Source of the DNA: CAZADA01 sp964636945
GTDB lineage: Bacteria > Pseudomonadota > Alphaproteobacteria > Caulobacterales > Maricaulaceae
DNA length: 57,654 nt
Direction: 5' to 3'
NCBI GenBank assembly: GCA_964636945.1
Contig: CAZWVH010000007.1
Location: 1-57,654, forward strand
Every line of letters starts with the position of its first letter. Positions within the stretch are counted from its first letter, which is position 1. The notes below the pieces were generated by a model. That model was not told the DNA's origin, did not search any database, and worked only from the letters and a program-made list of their open reading frames with translations. The position numbers and the translations under genes were made by a program. Positions 51,934 through 57,654 of this stretch are shown piece after piece.

Positions 51934-52012
51934 TTCCTCGTTATTGCGGCGCAATTGAATTGACGCCACGCTGCGCTCAGGCTAGAACATAGCGGGAACG
52001 CAGGAGGCGGGT

Positions 52013-52366
52013 ATGGCGCAAACGCACCACACATTGGACTATTTTGAGATCCCAGTGACCGACATGGCGGCCGCCAAGATGTTCTACGGCAGCGTGTTTG
52101 GCTGGACCTTCCAAGATTGGGGTGATGACTACGCCTCGTTCGAAAATGCCGGTCTCAACGGCGGCCTCGCCAAAACCGAACAGCCAATTGCGCGGGGCGG
52201 CCCGATCCCCATCCTCTACTCGGATGATTTGGATGCCTCAGAACAAGCGGTCATTGACGCGGGCGCAACAGTGTTCGGCCACATCGACTTTCCGGGAGGC
52301 CGGCGGTTTCACTTCACCGATCCTTCCGGCAATGAGCTGGCGATTTGGACCAAGGTTGAGGGCTAA
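52013..52366 (+). CDS. VOC-family glyoxalase-like protein
   Basis: A 117-residue vicinal-oxygen-chelate fold protein. The pattern YFEIPVTDMAAAKMFYGSVFGW at the N-terminus and FHFTDPSGNELAIW at the C-terminus is typical of the family, which includes glyoxalases, dioxygenases and antibiotic-binding proteins. AGGAGGCGGGT precedes ATG 52013. The substrate cannot be stated. It is monocistronic and convergent with the DUF4139 gene. Confidence 0.9.
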   Translation: MAQTHHTLDYFEIPVTDMAAAKMFYGSVFGWTFQDWGDDYASFENAGLNGGLAKTEQPIARGGPIPILYSDDLDASEQAVIDAGATVFGHIDFPGGRRFHFTDPSGNELAIWTKVEG

Positions 52367-52413
52367 GGCCCGAACGTTCTGCGGCCCCGCTCATGACATT
52401 TTGACTTTTTGGC

Positions 52414-54042
52414 TTACCGCAAAAGCGTTTCATTGGCCGGATAGCGAATTGTGAAGCCATTGCGCACACTCCAGGTTTCATCAGCGGCGACATCGCGCCG
52501 CCAAACCAACACGCCAGGCTTATCATTCCAATTTTCTTCATCCGGCGTTGTGGTGTCAGCACTCACGCGCACGGTGATATCGTCATCGCGCGACACCGGG
52601 CGGAAATCCACTAGCTCTACAGTGTAGGCCTGGGCGTGGCGATTGGTGACGTCAAAGCGATGATTTTCCACGATTTCGCGGGTGCGCCCCATCAGACCCA
52701 CATCATTTTCATCGCCAGCTTCATCGGCCCAAGCAATGATCACCGCTTGATCCTGGCCAAACCCGAGTTCGATCTCCTCTCCGGGAATCACCGAATCGAG
52801 CCGATCTTCACGCAAAAATGCGCCATCACGATATTTGCGTAACGCGCCGGCGGGCAACGGTCCATCTCCCGCATATGTGAATTGAGCTATTAGATAGGCG
52901 TCTGTGCGGATCCGCGGCGCTGCGCGCACCACCAATTCTACCTCGAGGTCCTCTTGGCCCACCGAGAATGTGCGCGCTCGATTGTCGGACAGCACGTCCA
53001 CCCGACCGCCCACAGCATAGGATTGCGCGAAATTGGCGTTGACGGTCTCTATCGTCTGTCGGCGTGAACCGGTGACGACCATCATATCGGCGGCCATGGC
53101 GTTTTCAGTGGCGAGGCCCCCCAGTTCGCGCGACGCCATTGGAGCCGGCGCAGGCGGAGGCGGACTTGGCTGCTCCTCCATCAACCGCAAAAACTGCGAG
53201 TTCACATTGGGCGCAGCCACTTGGTTGGTGGGCGGCGCAGTGGACAGGCTCAACCGCACATTGCGCCAGTCCTCGCCAGTGTTCTGGGTCACCTTGACCT
53301 TGCGTTCCAGCACCATGGCGCCGGCCGTGCTATCGAGGCGCGCATCATAGACAGCTGACCAGCCGGTGCCCGACACTTGGTAGTCTAGCGCCATGCGGGC
53401 CTTGATTGGCGAAGTGGCGGTGAGCGCCACTTGCACAGTGGTGCGCCGCGTAAAATCATCGTCAAAATCTCGCAGCTGCAACTGAACCTCTTCAATTTGA
53501 CGCTCGAGATCGCGGCGCTGTCGTTGTGCGGTGATGATGGTTTGATGCGCCTCATTGGCCCCGGTTTGGAGTGCGGACAATGCCTCCGGCCAATTGGACG
53601 GATCTGAACCGGCTTCGCCTTCGGTAGCGTCAGCCCGGCTTTTGAGAAAACTGAGCTGCAGCTCCGCCTGCTGAACACGATAATCACGCTGTTGTACTTG
53701 TTCTTGCAGGCGCTCGAGTTGATTGCGCAGCCTTTGCGCCTCGGGCGGGCCACCGTCCTGAGGCAAATCGGGGCGCGCCTCAACCGCACCGACGATGATC
53801 GCCTCATTGTCAAAGCGCACGCGAAGGCTGTTGGTGTCCACATTGGCTGGCAGGCCCGCGACAATAACGCGATGTTCGCCCTCTGGGATGGCGACCTCGC
53901 CTAGGCGGGTGATATCAGCGCGACTGGGAAATACTTTGACCGCATCAATCCGTGTCCTAGCGGGCACATCATCACCATGGGCCGCCATGGGAGCGGTTAC
54001 GACCACCGCCGCGGTTAGGAATCTCCACAAAGGTGTGGTCAT
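52414..54042 (-). CDS. Exported DUF4139 (mucoidy inhibitor MuiA-like) protein
   Basis: A 542-residue exported protein with a signal peptide (LTAAVVVTAPMAAHG). An N-terminal DUF4140-like domain (VKVFPSRADITRLGEVAIPEG) is followed by a coiled coil (RLRNQLERLQEQVQQRDYRVQQ and a second at RQRRDLERQIEEVQLQLRDF), then the DUF4139 beta domain ending at VRNGFTIRYPANETLLR. The family is named after a protein reported to inhibit mucoidy; its molecular role is unknown. It is the downstream member of a minus-strand set of three exported proteins. Confidence 0.88.
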   Translation of the reverse strand: MTTPLWRFLTAAVVVTAPMAAHGDDVPARTRIDAVKVFPSRADITRLGEVAIPEGEHRVIVAGLPANVDTNSLRVRFDNEAIIVGAVEARPDLPQDGGPPEAQRLRNQLERLQEQVQQRDYRVQQAELQLSFLKSRADATEGEAGSDPSNWPEALSALQTGANEAHQTIITAQRQRRDLERQIEEVQLQLRDFDDDFTRRTTVQVALTATSPIKARMALDYQVSGTGWSAVYDARLDSTAGAMVLERKVKVTQNTGEDWRNVRLSLSTAPPTNQVAAPNVNSQFLRLMEEQPSPPPPAPAPMASRELGGLATENAMAADMMVVTGSRRQTIETVNANFAQSYAVGGRVDVLSDNRARTFSVGQEDLEVELVVRAAPRIRTDAYLIAQFTYAGDGPLPAGALRKYRDGAFLREDRLDSVIPGEEIELGFGQDQAVIIAWADEAGDENDVGLMGRTREIVENHRFDVTNRHAQAYTVELVDFRPVSRDDDITVRVSADTTTPDEENWNDKPGVLVWRRDVAADETWSVRNGFTIRYPANETLLR

Positions 54043-54164
54043 GGCGTCACCCTCCCAAGATCAACGTCATTGTGTGATTTACGATACAGTCTCCCTTGAA
54101 TTCACCATCCAAAGCAAGCGCAGACACCGTGTTCATATCCTTCGCCGGTTCGGCGCCAGACCAA

Positions 54165-54626
54165 CTATTGAGCCACCACGATCTCGGTGATTTCGGCCAA
54201 GACATCATCACCGCACCTGACGATCACAGCGGTGTAATTGTCAGCAATTGCCGGTGTTTCCAGGCGCACCGGATAGCTGGTGACCACTTGAGCAACAACG
54301 CCATCGGGCGGTGTGGCGGATAGTATGGCGTGTTGGGTGGGCACTGCGCTCCGGTCAGCGCGACCGGGAGTGACGTTCACGTCAAAACCGGGCGTGGGTA
54401 AATCCACCTCACCCACCACGATCAGAGTACGCTGGGCGTCTGGCCCAGGCATGGCGTTGATCCACGCCTCCCAATTGCGGCTATCTATGACTGGGCAGTT
54501 CATGGATTGAGCCCCTGTGCGTTCATCGGCGGGTTGTGCGCCGCTCTCAGATTCAGCTTGCCCGCACGCCGCCAACACCACCAATCCAAGTATCAAAACC
54601 GGCAATCGCGCCAATGCGTTCATCAT
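54165..54626 (-). CDS. Predicted lipoprotein of unknown function
   Basis: A 153-residue protein with signal peptide and lipobox (LGLVVLAACGQAES). The mature part is strand-rich, with CPVIDSRNWEAWINAMPGPD and LIVVGEVDLPTPGFDVNV; two further cysteines may pair. GAGG precedes ATG 54626. It lies 122 nt upstream of the DUF4139 gene on the same strand. No family is recognised. Confidence 0.75.
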   Translation of the reverse strand: MMNALARLPVLILGLVVLAACGQAESESGAQPADERTGAQSMNCPVIDSRNWEAWINAMPGPDAQRTLIVVGEVDLPTPGFDVNVTPGRADRSAVPTQHAILSATPPDGVVAQVVTSYPVRLETPAIADNYTAVIVRCGDDVLAEITEIVVAQ

Positions 54627-54719
54627 TGTTTCCTCGCCTCCCGCCGCATGGATCGCCACCCATGGAAAGATCATTCTCTTACCACGCCGCTTGACACCAG
54701 GCCATGACGGGGTGGCCCA

Positions 54720-55214
54720 TCACTCCACCGAACAATAGTGCGGTAGGCCATCCTCGTCGGTGCGTCGGCTCTCCCCGGCATCGCATCCGGCCTCCACATA
54801 GGGATCCATGTGGGCGGTGAGCCAATCAATGCGCTCGTGAATCTGTTCGGGTGTTGGCGTCGACCCCGGCGCTTCGCCCAGCCATTCAGGCGGCGCGATA
54901 GCGCCACAATCGTCTGGCCCCACGAGTTGAAAATCACAGGTAATGGCTTGCAGCTGATAGAGGTCGAACACCGCTCGGCGCAGTGCAGTCGCAGCGCGTT
55001 CGGTCGTAATCTCGTCATCCAGCGTCATGGCCGGCTGACCCTCAATCGCGCCCTCGCGCGCCCGGTCGATCAACACCCCATAGCGCTCGGCCATAATAGC
55101 CAGCGCGAACGGATCAGTTTCGATCTCTGGCTGGTCATCCTGGGCCAGAGCCGGGACGGCGCCTATGGTGAGACACGTCCCCGCAATGAGCGTGCGTCTG
55201 AGATATGTTGGCAT
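54720..55214 (-). CDS. Exported protein of unknown function
   Basis: A 164-residue protein with a Sec signal peptide (RRTLIAGTCLTIGAVPALAQ). The mature part is helical and acidic, with cysteine pairs TCDFQLVGPDDC and AGCDAGE...HYCSVE that may form disulfides, and AEWLGEAPG-type turns. It lies 93 nt upstream of the lipoprotein gene. No family is recognised; it is probably periplasmic. Confidence 0.7.
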   Translation of the reverse strand: MPTYLRRTLIAGTCLTIGAVPALAQDDQPEIETDPFALAIMAERYGVLIDRAREGAIEGQPAMTLDDEITTERAATALRRAVFDLYQLQAITCDFQLVGPDDCGAIAPPEWLGEAPGSTPTPEQIHERIDWLTAHMDPYVEAGCDAGESRRTDEDGLPHYCSVE

Positions 55215-55445
55215 AGTGGGATCTCCATTTGGTTGTGGGCATTATCTCACCGCCAATGATGAATGTGAGCTGAGCAGCGCTTCGAGGCGGTCGTCAAACC
55301 CCAATTCAACTTGGCGGCGCTTTTCATTCATTCGCCGATTGTCTGGAACACCCCACCGCGAGTGCCTACGAAGACATTGATTGCTCAAAGATTGCCCCGT
55401 CGATTTATGTGAGTTACGATTTACTTTCAAAATGGAGGCAAGGAA

Positions 55446-56285
55446 GTGCAATATCTTAGACGGTATTCGGTTCCTCTGTATCTCATCATTGTTTTGGCAG
55501 TGAGCTGGATTACTTGGGCGCTGGGAATTGGCAATACTCTCACATTGTCGCCTTCCGCCATCGCAATACTTTTCGCTTTTTTGCTGCACGGTCGCCAAGA
55601 GGGCTTTGCGTTGCTAAGGCGGGCTTTTCGCTGGCGGGTTGGTTTACTTTGGTGGTTCTTAGCCTTCTTTGCCATCGCTTTGGTTTACGTCGCCGCCATT
55701 GGCATTCACGTTGCGATGGGCGGCCAGCCTCCGCCATTCACCGTGATCTTGAACGAGCCGGCTCTTGGTCTCGCCTTCCTCGCCATCGTGTTTCTGCCAA
55801 TCTATGGGCCCGTTGGCGAGGAGATTGGATGGCGTGGCTTTCTCCAACATCGCATCCAGTCGGCCTCCGGTCCCCTAACAGCGAGCCTTGTCATCGGTCT
55901 CTTTTGGGGGATTTGGCATTTGCCGGAGTTTTTCGTCGAGGATTCGCTGCTTTATCAATTCGGCCTCGGTATGCTGCTGCCGTATCTATCGGGAACGATC
56001 TCGCTGTCGATCATCATGACGTGGCTCTATAATATGACCGGTCAGAGCACTCTTCTCGCCGGCATTGTCCTTCATGCTGCGGTGGATTATTGGGGCCCTC
56101 TTTTGCTCAGCGATATTTCCATGCGCGCCGCAGCTGAAGGGGAGATCATTCCCGGCGTCGACCCTCGACTTTATGTCATTACGCTCATCCTTTTAGCGGT
56201 TTGTGCACTATCGGTGCTTTTGCTGACGCGTGGCCGGTTGGGCGTGAGTCCAGCGCAACCGCTGGCTGGACCAGCGAAGGCGTAG
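55446..56285 (+). CDS. CPBP family intramembrane metalloprotease
   Basis: This 279-residue membrane protein has about eight hydrophobic helices. The CPBP (CAAX protease and bacteriocin-processing) motifs are GEEIGWRGFLQ (Glu pair and Arg), GIWHLPEFFVED (His) and LHAAVDYWGP (His-Asp), the proposed catalytic residues. Start is GTG 55446 with AGGAAG close upstream. Substrates range from prenylated peptides to bacteriocin precursors; here none is evident. Confidence 0.88.
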   Translation: MQYLRRYSVPLYLIIVLAVSWITWALGIGNTLTLSPSAIAILFAFLLHGRQEGFALLRRAFRWRVGLLWWFLAFFAIALVYVAAIGIHVAMGGQPPPFTVILNEPALGLAFLAIVFLPIYGPVGEEIGWRGFLQHRIQSASGPLTASLVIGLFWGIWHLPEFFVEDSLLYQFGLGMLLPYLSGTISLSIIMTWLYNMTGQSTLLAGIVLHAAVDYWGPLLLSDISMRAAAEGEIIPGVDPRLYVITLILLAVCALSVLLLTRGRLGVSPAQPLAGPAKA

Positions 56286-56510
56286 GGCCTTCGATTGCTG
56301 CGCCGCCAGTCTACGATCGTGGCCCACATCGTATGGTTGGCCAAAAAGGCGGGACGGCGCACGCATGCCCATGCTGAAGCGCGCCAACGCTCAGTATGGG
56401 TCCATCATACCAAATTCCCAACACACAAGGGCGGGGCAAGCGACGCGCCGCGACGCGGACCCGCAATTACTGTGAAGCAAATATGCCGCCACAAACGGGG
56501 TTAGCGATGA

Positions 56511-56795
56511 TTATAGCCATTGGTCCAAGTCTTGGCGCCCAAGGATCGCTGCAATTTCGACGACGCCGTCGACCACCCGAAAATAGATCGTGTCGCTTCG
56601 GGTGGTGCAACGGCGATAGCCTTCACGGATGTCCGTCACGGGATATCGGTCCGGTTGCTCTGCGATACGGTCGAAATAGGTGAATAGTTCATCGTAATAT
56701 TTGTCAGCCTGAGCCTCGCCAAATCGATGCAACCCCCAACGATAAATGCGCAATAAATCGGCTTTGGCTTCTCCGGTAAGATTATAATTCGCCAT
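56511..56795 (-). CDS. parE: ParE/RelE-family toxin
   Basis: A 94-residue RelE/ParE-fold protein. The helix ADLLRIYRWGLHRFGEAQAD, PDRYPVTDIREGYRRC and the strand DTIYFRVVDGVVEIAAILG match ParE-type toxins, which inhibit gyrase; RelE-type mRNA cleavage cannot be excluded. Its start overlaps the end of the antitoxin gene by 14 nt, the usual arrangement for coupling. Confidence 0.88.
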   Translation of the reverse strand: MANYNLTGEAKADLLRIYRWGLHRFGEAQADKYYDELFTYFDRIAEQPDRYPVTDIREGYRRCTTRSDTIYFRVVDGVVEIAAILGRQDLDQWL

Positions 56796-57033
56796 TCGAG
56801 CGCAACGTCTCTTTGATTTCAGCGAGGATTTCGTCCTTATTGAGACGCGTGACGCCGCTCTGCTCAGATGCGAGCAGTTTTGCGCGGATCAGTTCGCGTT
56901 CTTGCTCCATCTCACGAAACCGCCGAATCAGATCGTTCACGACATCAGCCTTGCTGGAATACTCCCGGCTCTCAACTTTCGCCGTCAGCCAAGCGTCATT
57001 CGGCTCGGTCAGATTTATGGATTGCTTGATCAT
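56782..57033 (-). CDS. parD: ParD-family antitoxin
   Basis: An 83-residue antitoxin. The N-terminal ribbon-helix-helix (KQSINLTEPNDAWLTAKVESREYSSKADVVNDLIRRF) binds DNA, and the charged C-terminal tail (RLNKDEILAEIKETLRSNG) should wrap the toxin. ATG 57033 has AGGAG 6 nt upstream; ATG 57036 is too close. It precedes parE in the operon. Confidence 0.88.
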   Translation of the reverse strand: MIKQSINLTEPNDAWLTAKVESREYSSKADVVNDLIRRFREMEQERELIRAKLLASEQSGVTRLNKDEILAEIKETLRSNGEL

Positions 57034-57057
57034 CATGGGCTCCTAGTCTTTCGCGCA

Positions 57058-57073
57058 GGTGCTATTATACACC
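57058..57073. promoter_or_regulatory. parDE promoter and candidate operator
   Basis: The minus strand has a perfect -10 (TATAAT, 57069-57064) about 31 nt upstream of parD. It is bracketed by GGTG (57058-57061) and CACC (57070-57073), an inverted repeat centred on the -10. ParD-type antitoxins repress by binding such sites; the -35 is not clear. Confidence 0.45.
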
Positions 57074-57095
57074 CTATCGGAACCTGACGCGTGAC

Positions 57096-57272
57096 CTATT
57101 TGGTGCGGGCGATGGCGAAATCGAAAACCAAGCCACCAATGCGATGTTGCCGGCGCACCGTATAGCCCATCGTGCTCAGGCGACTATGGCCTTGCCAGGC
57201 CCGGCGTTCGGGAAAGTTAGCGGTCTTCCGAAACCGCCGCGCCATGCTCACTCGGTTTTGCCCGTTTGCCAT
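57096..57272 (-). pseudogene. Truncated DUF559-type (Vsr-like nuclease) gene
   Basis: A 58-residue frame on the minus strand reads MANGQNRVSMARRFRKTANF at its start and then PERRAWQ, RRQHRIGGLVFDFAI and ends ART K-stop. This matches the N-terminal half of DUF559 proteins (ARxLRKxxTxxERRLW ... RRQxPIGxYxVDF), which are about 110-130 residues and carry further VEVDG-type residues after this point. The second half is missing and the parDE promoter lies within 25 nt of the stop. I read it as a remnant. GGGGAAA precedes the ATG. Confidence 0.6.
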
Positions 57273-57381
57273 GGTTTCCCCGTTCGCCTTTTGGGAACAC
57301 TAAACGCTCGCGGAAGTAATATCAACCATAAGTTGCTATAGTTATAGTCACACCCTTTAACAAATCCATCTCAGCGGGCCT

Positions 57382-57500
57382 TCCCTTCTCTCGTCCCAGG
57401 GGAGACCGGAGCGAGGGAGAGGGGTGATTTGACCGTGGGGCCGCGGTTTGTGTCGCCAGCCCAACCCTCACCGTTTGATTCCCTCTCGACAGAGAAGGGA
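57382..57500. repeat. Palindromic intergenic repeat element
   Basis: TCCCTTCTCT (57382-57391) and AGAGAAGGGA (57491-57500) are perfect 10-bp inverted arms of a 119-bp element; a nested pair GAGAGGG (57417-57423) and CCCTCTC (57481-57487) lies inside. GAGGGAGAGGGG-type purine-rich arms resemble the widespread intergenic palindromes of alphaproteobacteria. Only one copy is seen in this window. Confidence 0.5.
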
Positions 57501-57535
57501 GAGGGGGTGGCCTTTGGCTCTTATTCGCAAAAAGC

Positions 57536-57654
57536 CTAGAATTGTGGAGTTCTCCGAGACAGCCGCAGCGTACCCTCCATCACAACCCCTACTCCCCCCC
57601 CCATGGCGTCGATCTTCGCCACGACGTCGCGATCCATGGCCAATATCTTGCCCC
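57536..57654 (-). CDS. Possible 3' end of a gene running off the window
   Basis: A minus-strand frame is open from the window edge to a TAG at 57536-57538. Its last 38 residues include MDRDVVAKIDAMGGGVGVVMEG and end RLSRRTPQF. It reads like coding sequence, but the fragment is too short to identify. The family is not recognised. Confidence 0.3.
   Translation of the reverse strand, partial: GKILAMDRDVVAKIDAMGGGVGVVMEGTLRLSRRTPQF

Noticed and set aside
55242..55598. Minus-strand frame of 118 codons across the CPBP start
   Set aside because: Its first half is antisense to the CPBP gene. The second half in the intergenic region has no ribosome site or family match; a degraded gene cannot be excluded but is not supported.
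55446..57272. Anti-phage defence island (CPBP protease, ParDE, DUF559)
   Set aside because: Only one toxin-antitoxin pair and a gene remnant are present; no recognised defence effector accompanies them.
1..57654. tRNA, rRNA, CRISPR or IS elements
   Set aside because: I looked for T-loop signatures, regular spaced repeats and transposase motifs by eye and saw none. A covariance-model and repeat search would be decisive.

Overview
The window is a GC-rich, gene-dense chromosomal segment of an alphaproteobacterium. Supporting signs are the CcrM-type GANTC methyltransferase beside RNase HII and MutY, the split F0 ATP synthase cluster (atpI-B-E-b'-b without the F1 genes), an aa3 oxidase operon in the order coxB-coxA-ctaB-small ORF-ctaG-coxC-DUF983-surf1, ETF-QO with an ispE neighbour, a Coq4 ubiquinone protein and a plant-type glutamate-cysteine ligase. 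The gene content best fits the Caulobacterales/Maricaulales/Hyphomonadaceae side of the class; this is inference from content, and no marker rRNA is present. I found no rRNA, tRNA, CRISPR array, IS element or prophage.

Layout. 0.2-6.2 kb: a TetR regulator with Coq4, an S49 peptidase, a DUF2007 protein, octaprenyl-type diphosphate synthase, a WecA/MraY-like glycosyl-phosphate transferase and IspE. 6.2-15.4 kb: a TPR lipoprotein, ETF-QO, a family-4-like uracil-DNA glycosylase lacking most Fe-S ligands, a radical SAM protein, RNase HII, CcrM, MutY and a DciA-like DUF721 protein: a block rich in DNA repair and methylation. 15.4-18.7 kb: a DsbA-like lipoprotein and the F0 operon. 18.7-26.6 kb: a glycine cleavage operon (gcvT-gcvH-gcvPA-unknown-cupin-gcvPB) under a tandem glycine riboswitch, downstream of argS. 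26.6-31.3 kb: a secreted protein, IspH, DUF1801, a SnoaL-like protein, RNase HI, a small lipoprotein, YqgE and a GNAT enzyme. 31.3-38.0 kb: the cytochrome c oxidase operon. 38.1-48.8 kb: a POT peptide transporter, an orphan soluble VirD4/TraG-like ATPase, GshA, signal peptidase I, ATP-PEP carboxykinase, RsmE, cysteine synthase and UbiA. 48.9-50.9 kb: an SbtA bicarbonate transporter, an SbtB-like PII protein and a beta-carbonic anhydrase. 51-57.6 kb: an accessory tail with small GNAT and VOC proteins, MuiA-like (DUF4139) and other exported proteins, a CPBP protease, a ParDE toxin-antitoxin pair, a truncated DUF559 gene and a palindromic repeat.

Function. Much of the segment serves aerobic respiration: quinone tail and ring assembly (IspE, IspH, IspB, UbiA, Coq4), electron entry (ETF-QO), terminal oxidase with its haem and copper assembly factors, and the proton channel of ATP synthase. 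Glycine cleavage, PEP carboxykinase and the SbtA/SbtB/carbonic anhydrase set add one-carbon, gluconeogenic and inorganic-carbon handling. The items most worth a second look are the inorganic-carbon module in an apparent heterotroph, the orphan coupling ATPase with an upstream palindrome, two extra genes inside the glycine cleavage operon, the cysteine-poor uracil-DNA glycosylase, a DnaA-box/GANTC cluster upstream of the DciA-like gene, and the DUF559 remnant next to parDE.
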